Origin: Betaproteobacteria bacterium
GTDB taxonomy: Bacteria; Pseudomonadota; Gammaproteobacteria; Burkholderiales; Usitatibacteraceae
NCBI GenBank assembly: GCA_016708825.1
Contig: JADJEZ010000003.1
Location: forward strand, 248,001 to 312,000
Direction of reading: 5' to 3'
DNA length: 64,000 nt
How positions within the stretch are numbered: the stretch's first letter is position 1; each line of letters starts with the position of its first letter. Made by a program: the position numbers and the translations under genes. Below are positions 8,794 through 18,435 of this stretch, piece after piece. The notes beneath the pieces were generated by a model. That model was not told the origin of the DNA and made no database searches. It worked only from the letters and a program-made list of their open reading frames with translations.

Positions 8794-9453
8794 ATGGACA
8801 CCGCCCACCTGGAACCCGCGGCCTCGGGCGCGGGCCCTGCCGCTGCCGGCGCCCCCGACCTTTTCCACCGCGTCGGGCAGCTCACGCGCAGCCTGCACGA
8901 GGCCCTGCGCGGCCTGGGCTACGACGAGAAGCTCGAGCAGACCGTGGGCACGCTTCCGGATGCGCGCGCGCGGCTGGGCTATATCGCCACCCTCACGCGG
9001 CGCGCGGCTGAAAAGGTCCTTGCCGGCGTCGACGAAGGCCAGGCCCTGCAGGGCGACATCGCCCGCGACGCCCGCGACCTGCAGGCGCGCTGGGAGGAAG
9101 CCGCCGGCGCCGAGCGCGGCGTGGACGCGCACCGCGTGCTCGAGGAGCGCACGCGGGAGTTCCTGGGAGCGCTGTCCGGGCGCACGGAGCGCCTCGGCGG
9201 GGTGTTCACCGAAATCATGCTGGCGCAGGACTTCCACGATCTCACGGGGCAGGTGATCCAGCGGGTGGTGGGCGTGGCCCAGGGGATCGAGGACCAGCTC
9301 GTGGAACTCCTGCTCGAGACGAACCCCGCGGGCCTGCGCCCGCCGGTCGCGGAGACGGGCCCGTCGGGGCCGGTGATCGACGCGGCGGGCCGGGACGACG
9401 TGGTCGCCGACCAGGCGCAGGTCGACGACCTGCTCGAGAGCCTGGGTTTCTGA
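8794..9453 (+). CDS. cheZ: CheY-P phosphatase CheZ
   Basis: 219 residues. The long-helix catalytic motif reads DFHDLTGQVIQRV, with the Asp and Gln needed to dephosphorylate CheY, and the extreme C-terminal CheY-docking helix reads AQVDDLLESLGF. N-terminal residues 1-25 are a low-complexity extension. It ends the CheY signal quickly so that motor output follows receptor input. Starts ten bases after cheY. Frame intact. Confidence 0.93.
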   Translation: MDTAHLEPAASGAGPAAAGAPDLFHRVGQLTRSLHEALRGLGYDEKLEQTVGTLPDARARLGYIATLTRRAAEKVLAGVDEGQALQGDIARDARDLQARWEEAAGAERGVDAHRVLEERTREFLGALSGRTERLGGVFTEIMLAQDFHDLTGQVIQRVVGVAQGIEDQLVELLLETNPAGLRPPVAETGPSGPVIDAAGRDDVVADQAQVDDLLESLGF

Positions 9454-9560
9454 GGCGGCGTGCCCGCGGCGCCGGAATTGGCCGTGAAACCCCACCTAAT
9501 CCCGCCATGGCCGCGTCCATGCAGGGTGGAGCATTCGGTGTCCGATTGGAGAACCACGAC

Positions 9561-10106
9561 ATGTCCCGAAGACTCTCGCAAGACGAATGGATGCGCGACC
9601 TGGGCCGCGGCGTGCGCTCGGCTTCCGACGCCCTGCTGGGCCAGTGCGAAGACGCCCGCAACGACCTCGAGCGCCTCGACATCGTGCTCTCCGAGGCTAT
9701 CGGCAAGCTCCTCGAGAGCTTCCACTCGATTTCGGAGAACGCCAAGCGCCAGCACGGCCTCGCGCGGCGGCTCGCCTTCGAGACCCGTTCCGGCGCGACG
9801 CTCATCGGCCCGCTCGAGCGCGTCGCCCGCGAATGCGACGACAGCGTCGGGCGCGCGGTGACGGCGCTCCAGTTCCAGGACATGGCTTCCCAGGTCATCG
9901 CGCACGCCCGCCAGCGCTGGCGCGACGCGCAGGAGACCTCGATGGAGCTGCGCGAGATGGCGCAGGCGCTCGACGGGGGCAATCCGGCCGAGGCCGGGAT
10001 CGCCTTCGAGCGGCTGCAGCGCAGCGCCGATGCAATGGTCGAGCGCGGCGGGCAGATGCCCGTCAACCACAAGCAGTTCGACGCGGGCAGCGTCGAGCTT
10101 TTCTGA
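9561..10106 (+). CDS. CheZ-like helical protein, second copy
   Basis: 181 mostly helical residues. One stretch, LQFQDMASQVI, matches the catalytic helix of CheZ (FHDLTGQVI in the neighbour), keeping both the Asp and the Gln at the same spacing. It lacks the CheY-docking tail of CheZ and instead ends DAGSVELF. The ATG at 9561 is chosen because GGAGA lies eight bases before it; the frame is open further upstream without a good ribosome site. It stands between cheZ and the second cheY-like gene, so a phosphatase or adaptor for that CheY is plausible. Role inferred only. Confidence 0.75.
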   Translation: MSRRLSQDEWMRDLGRGVRSASDALLGQCEDARNDLERLDIVLSEAIGKLLESFHSISENAKRQHGLARRLAFETRSGATLIGPLERVARECDDSVGRAVTALQFQDMASQVIAHARQRWRDAQETSMELREMAQALDGGNPAEAGIAFERLQRSADAMVERGGQMPVNHKQFDAGSVELF

Positions 10107-10128
10107 TGGGCACAGGGAGAAAAACAAC

Positions 10129-10492
10129 ATGGTGAAGACGGTGCTCGCAGTCGACGACTCCGCGTCGATCCGGCAGATGGTGGCGTTCACGCTGAAGGGC
10201 CAGGGCTACGAGGTGATCGAGGCCGCCGACGGCGAGGAGGGCCTCGCCCGGGCGAAGGACGCGAACGTGGCGCTCGTCCTTACCGACCAGAACATGCCGA
10301 AGATGGACGGCATCACGCTCATCAAGTCGCTGCGCGGCCTGTCGCGCTACGAGCGCGTCCCCATCCTCGTGCTCACCACGGAGTCGAGCGACGAGATGAA
10401 GGCGAAGGGCGCGCCGCCGGCGCCACGGGTGGCTCGTGAAGCCCTTCGACCCGAAGCGCCTGGTGGACGTGGTGAAGAAGGTCATCGGATGA
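10129..10492 (+). CDS. Second CheY-like response regulator (two one-base losses)
   Basis: Single receiver domain of about 121 residues after correction. DD acid pair, phospho-acceptor Asp in LTDQNMPKMDG and Thr in VLTTE are in the first frame. Two single-base losses at about 10409 and 10430 shift the tail, which should read ...GATGWLVKPFDPKRLVDVVKKVIG before the stop at 10490-10492, so the conserved Lys-Pro is present. It belongs to the class of CheY proteins often found directly before cheA. It may act as a motor regulator or as a phosphate sink. Confidence 0.88.
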
Positions 10493-10514
10493 GAACGGAC
10501 GGGAGAGCCCGGCC

Positions 10515-12730
10515 ATGAGCCAGGACAGCGCGCGTCTCGATGAATCGGACCTGAGCCAGTTCCACGGCGTCTTCTTCGACGAGGCCGGGGAGCACCTGGG
10601 CGGCATGGAGGCGCTCCTGGTCGACATCGACATCGACGCACCCGACGCCGAGCAGGTGAACGCAATCTTCCGCGCCGCCCACTCGATCAAGGGCGGGGCG
10701 GCCACGTTCGGGTTCCGCGACATCACGGAACTCACGCACGAGATGGAAACGGTGTTCGACCGCGTGCGCAAGGCGCAGATGGACCTCACGACGGATCTCG
10801 TCGACGCCTTCCTCGCCTCCGGCGACATGCTCAAGGCCATGCTCGCGGCACGCCGCGATTCGACGCCGGGCGTGGAAGCCGCGGACGTCGCGTCGTTGTG
10901 CGCGCGCCTGCGCGCCTTTCTTGCGCCGGGTGCCGCTCCCGTCGCCAGCGCGCCGGTGGCGAATGTGGCTGCGCCGCCGAAGCCCGCGACCCGGAACGTG
11001 CTGGAAATCACCTTCGGGCCCTTCGATGCGCTCTTCACGGCCGCGTCCCTGGACGGCGTCATCGCCGACCTCCGGGGTTTCGGGGAAATCGAGGAACTCG
11101 AGCCCTCGCCGGCCGCACCGCCGCCCGCGACGGGCGAATCCGCGAAAGTTCGCGGCAAGACGGGCAAGGACGGCAAGGGCGCGAAGGCCGCCAAGGCGAG
11201 GACCACCAAGGCGGGAAAGCCCGGCAAGTCCGTCGCGGTCCCGACGGGCCCGCAGGAGCGTCGCTTCCGCCTGGTGACGGACCTGGGCGCCGAAGACATG
11301 GCCGACACGCTCGCCTTCATGGTGAGCTCCGACAACCTGAAGGTGCGCCTGCTCGAGAGCCTCGAGTCCCCCGCACCCGCGCCGGTCGCGGCGCAGGCGC
11401 CGGTCGAGGACGCCGGATTCGGTCTCTTCGTCGACCCGGCCACGCTTCCGGCGGCGAACCTCGCCGGGGCCGACCCGGCGAAGCCCGCGGAAACCTCCCC
11501 GAAGGTGGTCGACCTGAAATCGGCCGCCGCGAAACCGGCCGCAGCCGCAGATGCAGCCTCGATCCGCGTGAGCGTCGAGAAGGTCGACCAGCTCATCAAC
11601 ATGGTCGGCGAACTGGTGATCACCCAGGCGATGCTCGCGCAGACCGCCTCGAAGGTCGACCCGGTCGTGCACGAGGCGCTCTTCAACGGCCTGGCCCTCC
11701 TCGAGCGCAATACGCGCGACCTGCAGGAGGCGGCGATGTCGATCCGCATGATGCCGATGTCCTTCGCCTTCTCGCGCTTCCCGCGCGTGGTCCGCGACCT
11801 CGCCGCGAAGCTGGGCAAGGAAGTGGAGCTGCACACCGTCGGAGAAGCCACGGAGCTCGACAAGGGGCTCATCGAGCGCATCGTCGACCCGCTCACGCAC
11901 CTGGTGCGCAACAGCCTCGACCACGGCATCGAGCTTCCCGCCGAGCGCGTGGCGAAAAGCAAGCTCGCCCGGGGCTCGATCACGCTCAGGGCCTACCACC
12001 ACGGCGGCGCGATCATCATCGAGGTGAGCGACGACGGCGCCGGTCTCGACCGCGGCCGGCTCATCGCCAAGGCGCGCGAGCGCGGCATGAAGGTCGCGGA
12101 CGACATGGGCGACTCCGAGGTCTGGGGCCTCATCTTCGAGCCGGGGTTCTCCACGGCGAAGGAAGTGACGGACGTCTCGGGCCGCGGCGTGGGCATGGAT
12201 GTCGTGCGCAGGAACATCAAGGAGCTGGGCGGTCGGGTCGAGATCGAATCCAGCCTCGGAATCGGCACCCGCATCACCATCCGGCTGCCGCTCACTCTCG
12301 CGATCCTCGACGGAATGTCGGTGCGCGTGGGCGGGAAATATTCATCATCCCGCTCACCTACATCGTGGAGTCGCTCCAGCCCGCGCCGGGCTCGATCGGC
12401 ACGCTGGCCGGGCGCGACCGGGTGATCGCGGTGCGCGGCGAGTACCTCCCCGTGGTCGCGCTCCACGAGGTCATGGGCACGGCACCCGGCGAAGCAGACG
12501 CCCGGGACGGCATCGTGGTGATCCTGGAGGCCGAAGGCGGCAAGACCGCGCTCCTCGTGGACGCCCTCGTGGGCCAGTACCAGGTCGTGATCAAGAGCCT
12601 GGAGACCAACTTCCGCAAGATCCCCGGCATCTCCGGGGCAACCATCATGGGCGACGGTCGCGTGGCGATGATCCTCGACGTCTCGCACGTCGTCGCCCGC
12701 GCCTCGAGCCGCCTCGCCAAGGCGGCGTGA
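10515..12730 (+). CDS. cheA: Chemotaxis histidine kinase CheA (one-base frameshift)
   Basis: Autophosphorylates under receptor control and feeds CheY and CheB. Hpt domain with His56 in FRAAHSIKGG; then a long Ala/Pro/Lys-rich linker containing a CheY/CheB-binding-like segment (RRFRLVTDLGAEDMADTLAF); dimerisation helices (SVEKVDQLINMVGELVI); ATPase with LVRNSLDHGIE and SGRGVGMDVVR; and a CheW-like C-terminal domain. One G is missing near 12337 (VRVGGE/IFIIPLTYIVE), so the CheW-like domain is read in another frame to 12730. About 738 residues corrected. Confidence 0.95.
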
Positions 12731-12769
12731 CGGCGCGCGCGAATCCCAGGGACCTGGGCGAGAAGCACC

Positions 12770-13288
12770 ATGCACGAGCAGGCACCGGGCGCGGCGGCGA
12801 ACGCCGCGGCAGGCAAGGCACCGCGCGCGAACGCGCAGGGCCAGGAGTTCCTCACCTTCCGCCTCGGCGCCGAGGAATACGGGATCGACATCCTCAAGGT
12901 CCAGGAGATCCGCGGCTACGAGCCGCCCACGCAGATCGCCAACGCGCCGGCCTTCATCAAGGGCGTGGTGAACCTGCGCGGGACGATCGTGCCGATCGTC
13001 GACATGCGCATCAAGTTCAATCTCGGCCACGCCGGCTACGACCAGTTCACGGTGGTGATCATCCTGAACGTGGGCGGCCGGGTCGTGGGCATGGTGGTCG
13101 ACAGCGTCTCCGACGTGATCCAGCTCGGGGCCGACGCGATCCGCCCGGCGCCGGACTTCTCCTCGACCTTCGACACGCAGCACATCACGGGCCTGGGCAC
13201 CGTGGAGGGCCGGATGCTGATTCTCATGGACATCGAGCGGCTGATGGCCGGGGCCGACATGGGGCTCACCGACCAGGCCGTGCACTAG
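12770..13288 (+). CDS. cheW: Chemotaxis coupling protein CheW
   Basis: 172 residues, complete. A single CheW beta-barrel domain after a flexible 25-residue N-terminus, with family motifs FLTFRLGAEEYGIDI, GVVNLRGTIVPIVDMR and GLGTVEGRMLILMDIERL. It links CheA to the chemoreceptors encoded just downstream. The ATG is preceded by GAGAAG. Confidence 0.96.
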   Translation: MHEQAPGAAANAAAGKAPRANAQGQEFLTFRLGAEEYGIDILKVQEIRGYEPPTQIANAPAFIKGVVNLRGTIVPIVDMRIKFNLGHAGYDQFTVVIILNVGGRVVGMVVDSVSDVIQLGADAIRPAPDFSSTFDTQHITGLGTVEGRMLILMDIERLMAGADMGLTDQAVH

Positions 13289-13396
13289 GGTTCGCTGCCG
13301 CGGGCGCCTCGCCCGCCGCGGGAAGACAAGGAGACGAGATTCAGCAAGTACCTGGACGAGCTATCCCTTCGCTGGAAAATCACGCTCCACCTCGGC

Positions 13397-15592
13397 GTGG
13401 CGGTCGCGCTGTGCATCGTCGCCATCGGCGCCTCCGTGATCGCGGTGCGCGAGTCCGGCGAGCGTTTCGACGCCTTCATCGGGCGCGACGTGGCGCTCGC
13501 TGGCGCCGTATCCGGCACCTACGCCCAGGGGCTGCAGATGGGGCAGGCCCTGCGCAACATCATCCTCGATCCGGCCAATGCCACCGGCCACAAGAACCTG
13601 GACGCGGCGGGCGAGGCCTTCTCCGCGGCGCTCGGGCAGGGTCTCGCGCTGGCCAAGGACGAGCCGGAGACCCTCGCGGCGCTCGAGGCGGTAAGCCGCC
13701 TGCGCGCGAGCCAGCAGCCGCTGCAGGCGGCGATCATCGCCGCCGCGAAGGAAAACCAGGGCAAGGCGATCGCCCTCCTGAACAAGGACGAGACGCCCCT
13801 GTGGCGCGACATGCGCGGACGACTGCTGGACCTCTCGAAGGCGAAATCGGCCCAGGTTGCGCAGAAGCGAACGGATATGTCCGCTTTCACCGCCACCGCG
13901 TTCTGGATGAGCGTGGGACTGGGACTGGCGGCCTTTCTGGCGGGCCTCGTGGTGATCTTTCGCCTGACGCGACACCTGACGGCCGAACTCGGCGGCGAGC
14001 CGCGCTACGCGGCCCGCGTCGCCGCGCGGATCGCGTCGGGCGACATCTCCGAGCCCGTGGCGCTTCGGCCGGGCGACCGGGCGAGCATGCTGCTCGCGAT
14101 GCACACGATGCAGGAGTCGCTCGCGACGGTCCTGGCCGAAACCCAGGTCGTGGTCGACGCCTGCTCGAAGGGCGACTTCTCGAAGCGGGTGGATCTCGCG
14201 GGCAAGGCCGGATTCGCGCGCGAACTTGGCAACGGCATCAACCAGGTGGCCGATGCCACCCACGGGGCGGTCTCCGACGTCCAGCGCGTGCTCGGGGCGA
14301 TCGCCCGCGGCGATTTGTCGCAAACGATGGATAAGGACTACGAGGGCGCCTTTGCCCGGCTCAAGGTGGACTGCAACGCGACCGTCGCAACACTCGGCGG
14401 CATCGTCTCGCAGCTGAGCGAGACGGTTTCCCGGGTCGGCGGCGGCCAACTCGACGCGCGCATCGACGTGGGCGCGATGTCCGGGTTCCAGAAGGAAATC
14501 GCCGGCGGCCTGAACGCGCTCGCCGAAACCGTGGAGAAGGCGCTTTCCGACATCGAGCGCGTGCTCGGCGCGCTTTCGCGGGGCGACCTCACGCAGCGAA
14601 TCACCAACGACTACGCCGGGACCTTCGGGAGATTGAAGGACGACTCCAACCCGACGGTGGAGCAGTTGAGCGCAATCGTCACGCGGATCAAGGAGTCGGC
14701 GGAGCTGATCGAGACGGCCTCGCGGGAGATTTCCCAGGGCAACGCGGACCTGTCGCAGCGGACCGAGGAGCAGGCGAGTTCGCTCGAGGAGACGGCTTCC
14801 TCGATGGAGGAACTCACCGCGACGGTCAAGGAGAACGCGGAGAACGCGCGGCAAGCCAACCAGCTCGCGGCCGGTGCCTCCGAAGTGGCGGTCAGGGGCG
14901 GCGCGGTGGTGGGCGAGGTGGTAGCGACGATGAACGGGATATCGGCAGCGTCGAGGAAGATCGCCGACATCATCGGGGTGATCGACGGCATCGCCTTCCA
15001 GACCAATATTCTCGCGCTCAACGCAGCGGTGGAAGCGGCGCGTGCGGGCGAGCAGGGGCGCGGCTTCGCGGTGGTGGCGAGCGAGGTGCGCAACCTCGCG
15101 CAGCGCAGTGCCGCGGCGGCCAAGGAGATCAAGGCGCTCATCGAGGATTCCGTGGGCAAGGTGGACGCGGGCTCGAAGCTGGTGGACGAGGCCGGTCGCA
15201 CCATGGGCGAGATCGTCACGAGCGTGAAGCGGGTGACGGACATCATGGCCGAGATCACGATGGCCTCCCAGGAACAGTCGGGCGGGATCGAGCAGGTGAA
15301 CACCGCGATCACGCAGATGGACGAGGTGACGCAGCAGAACGCGGCGCTGGTGGAGGAAGCGGCGGCTGCCGCGGAATCCATGCAGGAGCAGGCCCAGGGC
15401 CTGGTCGCGGCCGTCGCCACCTTCCGGCTGGAGCAGGGCGCGCAGGCCCCGGCGAACCCGCGCATGGCGAAGGTGACCCCGCTGCCAGCCAAGGCGGAGC
15501 GCTCCGGGTTCAAGCCCGAGGCGCCATCGGGTCGCAAGCCGCTACCTAGAACGAAAGCCGTCGGCACCCACGACGAGTGGCAGGAGTTCTAG
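13397..15592 (+). CDS. Methyl-accepting chemotaxis protein 1
   Basis: Transmembrane chemoreceptor. First membrane segment, helical periplasmic domain (about residues 20-170), second membrane segment (MSVGLGLAAFLAGLVVIF), then a series of HAMP-like units and the signalling hairpin with tip IAFQTNILALNAAVEAARAG. It ends DEWQEF, like the C-terminal pentapeptide that tethers CheR/CheB. The given GTG start is the first usable codon, but the frame is open upstream and AAGGAG (13328-13333) points to a start near 13339, where two bases seem lost (AGATTCAGC for AGATGTTCAGC). The true protein probably begins MFSKYLDELSLRWKIT. Its signalling domain is nearly identical at DNA level to the next two receptors. 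Confidence 0.88.
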   Translation: MAVALCIVAIGASVIAVRESGERFDAFIGRDVALAGAVSGTYAQGLQMGQALRNIILDPANATGHKNLDAAGEAFSAALGQGLALAKDEPETLAALEAVSRLRASQQPLQAAIIAAAKENQGKAIALLNKDETPLWRDMRGRLLDLSKAKSAQVAQKRTDMSAFTATAFWMSVGLGLAAFLAGLVVIFRLTRHLTAELGGEPRYAARVAARIASGDISEPVALRPGDRASMLLAMHTMQESLATVLAETQVVVDACSKGDFSKRVDLAGKAGFARELGNGINQVADATHGAVSDVQRVLGAIARGDLSQTMDKDYEGAFARLKVDCNATVATLGGIVSQLSETVSRVGGGQLDARIDVGAMSGFQKEIAGGLNALAETVEKALSDIERVLGALSRGDLTQRITNDYAGTFGRLKDDSNPTVEQLSAIVTRIKESAELIETASREISQGNADLSQRTEEQASSLEETASSMEELTATVKENAENARQANQLAAGASEVAVRGGAVVGEVVATMNGISAASRKIADIIGVIDGIAFQTNILALNAAVEAARAGEQGRGFAVVASEVRNLAQRSAAAAKEIKALIEDSVGKVDAGSKLVDEAGRTMGEIVTSVKRVTDIMAEITMASQEQSGGIEQVNTAITQMDEVTQQNAALVEEAAAAAESMQEQAQGLVAAVATFRLEQGAQAPANPRMAKVTPLPAKAERSGFKPEAPSGRKPLPRTKAVGTHDEWQEF

Positions 15593-15652
15593 CGGCCATT
15601 GCGGCCGCAGCAGGTGTTTTCAACCACAACCCAGCAACCGAGGAGACATGAC

Positions 15653-16117
15653 ATGTTCAGGAAAATGATGATCGCGGCCGTCGTGGCCGCCCTGCCGATG
15701 ACCACCGTGCTCGCGCAGGAATCCCGCGCGACCCGGGGGGACGCCGAAAAGATGGTCAAGAAGGGCGTCGAGCTGCTCAAGTCCGGCGGCAAGGACAAGG
15801 CCGTGAACGAATTCACCGCTCCCAGCAAGTCCTACGTCGACCGCGACCTCTATCTCGTGATCTACGACCTCGAGGGCAATTGCGTCGCCCACGGCCAGAA
15901 CCCCAAGCAGGTGGGCAAGAAGCTCATCGCGCTCAAGGACCCGGACGGCAAGCCCTTCGTGCAGGAGCGCGTGGACCTCGCCAAGGCGAAAGGCACGTTC
16001 TGGCAGGACTACAAGTTCACCGACCCGCTCTCGAAGAAAGTGCTGCCCAAGCAGATGTACTGCGAACGCGTGACCGACGTGATCGTCTGCGGCGGCGTCT
16101 ACAAGGACGGCGCCTGA
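15653..16117 (+). CDS. Secreted stand-alone Cache-domain protein
   Basis: 154 residues: signal peptide (MIAAVVAALPMTTVLAQ) and one small Cache-type sensor domain (FTAPSKSYVDRDLYLVIYDLEGNCVAHG; VDLAKAKGTFWQDYKFTDP). There is no membrane anchor and no signalling domain, so it should be periplasmic. Such domains normally form the outer part of chemoreceptors. Lying between two receptor genes, it may bind a small ligand (these domains often bind organic acids) and present it to a receptor. The ATG is preceded by GAGGAGAC. Frame intact. Confidence 0.85.
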   Translation: MFRKMMIAAVVAALPMTTVLAQESRATRGDAEKMVKKGVELLKSGGKDKAVNEFTAPSKSYVDRDLYLVIYDLEGNCVAHGQNPKQVGKKLIALKDPDGKPFVQERVDLAKAKGTFWQDYKFTDPLSKKVLPKQMYCERVTDVIVCGGVYKDGA

Positions 16118-16151
16118 GGAATCGGGGCCACGCGACCTAAGGAGACAAGCG

Positions 16152-18434
16152 GTGAAGATCATCGACCGACTGCCCTTCCGGGCGAAGGTATTTCTCGCCC
16201 CGGCGTTCGCGCTGGCCCTGTTTCTCGCTTTCGGCGCCCTGTGCGCCTGGATGCTCAAGGCCCAGGAGCGGCGCATCGACGTCGATCTCGCCGGGCAGCT
16301 CGAAATCCTGCAGGCGGTGCAGGAAGGCGAGCTCAAGATGGCGGAGGCGCACAGCACGCTCTACCGGGCGCTGTCCGCCGTGCGCACGAACGCGAAGCAG
16401 GAAGTGCTCGACGGCATTCTCAAGTCGCGCAAGGCTCTCGCGGCCGAAGGGCAGGCGCTCATCGCCGGCCTCATCGACCGGAAGGGGCTCGACGCCAAGT
16501 CCCGGGAGCTGCTCGCGGCGGCCGCGAAAGCGGTCGAGGCCTACGACAAGTCCGCGAAGGACGCGGTCGACGGCATCGAGGTCGACGTGAACATGGCCGC
16601 GATGATGATGCAGGCGGCCGACGACGGTTTCCTCGCGCTCGGCACGACGCTGGGCGCTTTCAGCGGCGAACAGAAGCGGCTGGCCGAGGAGGCGCGCCGC
16701 GCGATCGGCACGGCGCAGGATCGCACGCTGCTCGCACTTGCCATCGCGCTCGCCGTCGCGATCGTCCTCACGATAATTTTCGGCTGGCTCGTGAAGGAGA
16801 GCATCCTGCGCCAGCTCGACGCGGCGGTGGGGCTCGCCGAGCGCGTGGCGGCAGGCAATCTCGACGCCGCCGTGCCCGAGCATGGCAGGGACGAAGTCGG
16901 GCGCCTGCTCGAGGCGATGGCGGGCGTCGCGGCGACCCTCACCCGGTTCGTTGCGGCACAGGCCGAAATGGCGCGCCAACACGAGGAAGGCAACATCGGG
17001 CACGCGATGCCCGCGGATGAATTCGGTTCCGCCTACCGCGCCATGGCGGAATCCATGAACGCGCTGGTGGGCTCGCACATCGCGGTGAGTGCGCGGGTGG
17101 TGGAAGTGGTGGGGCGTTACGCGGCGGGGGACCTGTCGGTGGACATGGACCGGCTGCCGGGCGAGAAGGCGAGGATCACCGAGGCGGTGGACGGCGTGAA
17201 GGCGAGCCTCACGGCGGTCAACGGCCAGATCGAGGCGCTGGTGGAAGCGGCCGCCCGCGGCGACTTCACGGTGCGCGGAGACGAAGCGAAATTCGAGCAC
17301 GACTTCCGGCGGATGGTGGCGGGACTCAACCGCCTCATGCAGACCTCGCAGACGGGGCTGGACGAAGTGGCCCGCGTGCTGGGCGCGCTCGCCCACGGCG
17401 ACCTCACGCAGAAGATCACGAACGACTACGCCGGCACCTTCGGGAGATTGAAGGACGACTCCAACCTGACGGTGGAGCAGTTGAGCGCAATCGTCACGCG
17501 GATCAAGGAGTCGGCGGAGCTGATCGAGACGGCCTCGCGGGAGATCTCCCAGGGCAACGCGGATCTCTCGCAGCGGACCGAGGAGCAGGCGAGTTCGCTC
17601 GAGGAGACGGCTTCCTCGATGGAGGAACTCACCGCGACGGTCAAGCAGAACGCGGAGAACGCGCGGCAAGCCAACCAGCTCGCGGCCGGTGCCTCGGACG
17701 TGGCGGTCAAGGGCGGCGCGGTGGTGGGCGAGGTGGTAGCGACGATGAACGGGATATCGGCAGCGTCGAGGAAGATCGCCGACATCATCGGGGTGATCGA
17801 CGGGATCGCCTTCCAGACGAACATCCTTGCGCTCAACGCCGCGGTGGAAGCCGCGCGTGCGGGCGAGCAGGGGCGCGGCTTCGCGGTGGTGGCGAGCGAG
17901 GTGCGCAACCTCGCGCAGCGCAGTGCCGCGGCGGCCAAGGAGATCAAGGCGCTCATCGAGGATTCCGTGGGCAAGGTGGACGCGGGCTCGAAGCTGGTGG
18001 ACGAGGCCGGCCGCACCATGGGCGAGATCGTCACGAGCGTGAAGCGGGTGACGGACATCATGGCCGAGATCACGGCGGCCTCCCAGGAGCAGTCGAGCGG
18101 GATCGAGCAGGTGAACACCGCGATCACGCAGATGGACGAGGTGACGCAGCAGAACGCGGCGCTGGTGGAGGAGGCGGCGGCTGCCGCGGAATCCATGCAG
18201 GAGCAGGCCCAGGGCCTGGTCGCGGCCGTGGCCACCTTCCGGCTCGCGCACGGCGCACAGGCCGTGTCGTCCGGACCCCTGGTGGAGCGTCGCAACCCGG
18301 CGACCCGCCCGGCAAACGTCTCGCGGCTGCCGGCGAAGGCCGACCGCGCGGTGCGCGGGCAGGCGGCAGGGGTGCGCAAGCCCGCGCCAAGGGCCCGGGC
18401 CATCGGAACCGACGACGAATGGCAGGAGTTCTAG
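16152..18434 (+). CDS. Methyl-accepting chemotaxis protein 2
   Basis: 760 residues, complete, GTG start preceded by AAGGAGA. Membrane segments at about 14-36 (VFLAPAFALALFLAFG) and 195-215 (LALAIALAVAIVLTIIFGWL) enclose a helical periplasmic sensor. Several HAMP units lead to the signalling hairpin, with tip IAFQTNILALNAAVEAARAG and methylation-region glutamates. The C-terminus ends DEWQEF, a likely CheR/CheB tether. It differs from receptor 1 mainly in the sensor and first HAMP. From about 17430 to 18240 the DNA almost repeats receptor 1. Confidence 0.95.
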   Translation: MKIIDRLPFRAKVFLAPAFALALFLAFGALCAWMLKAQERRIDVDLAGQLEILQAVQEGELKMAEAHSTLYRALSAVRTNAKQEVLDGILKSRKALAAEGQALIAGLIDRKGLDAKSRELLAAAAKAVEAYDKSAKDAVDGIEVDVNMAAMMMQAADDGFLALGTTLGAFSGEQKRLAEEARRAIGTAQDRTLLALAIALAVAIVLTIIFGWLVKESILRQLDAAVGLAERVAAGNLDAAVPEHGRDEVGRLLEAMAGVAATLTRFVAAQAEMARQHEEGNIGHAMPADEFGSAYRAMAESMNALVGSHIAVSARVVEVVGRYAAGDLSVDMDRLPGEKARITEAVDGVKASLTAVNGQIEALVEAAARGDFTVRGDEAKFEHDFRRMVAGLNRLMQTSQTGLDEVARVLGALAHGDLTQKITNDYAGTFGRLKDDSNLTVEQLSAIVTRIKESAELIETASREISQGNADLSQRTEEQASSLEETASSMEELTATVKQNAENARQANQLAAGASDVAVKGGAVVGEVVATMNGISAASRKIADIIGVIDGIAFQTNILALNAAVEAARAGEQGRGFAVVASEVRNLAQRSAAAAKEIKALIEDSVGKVDAGSKLVDEAGRTMGEIVTSVKRVTDIMAEITAASQEQSSGIEQVNTAITQMDEVTQQNAALVEEAAAAAESMQEQAQGLVAAVATFRLAHGAQAVSSGPLVERRNPATRPANVSRLPAKADRAVRGQAAGVRKPAPRARAIGTDDEWQEF

Positions 18435-18435
18435 G

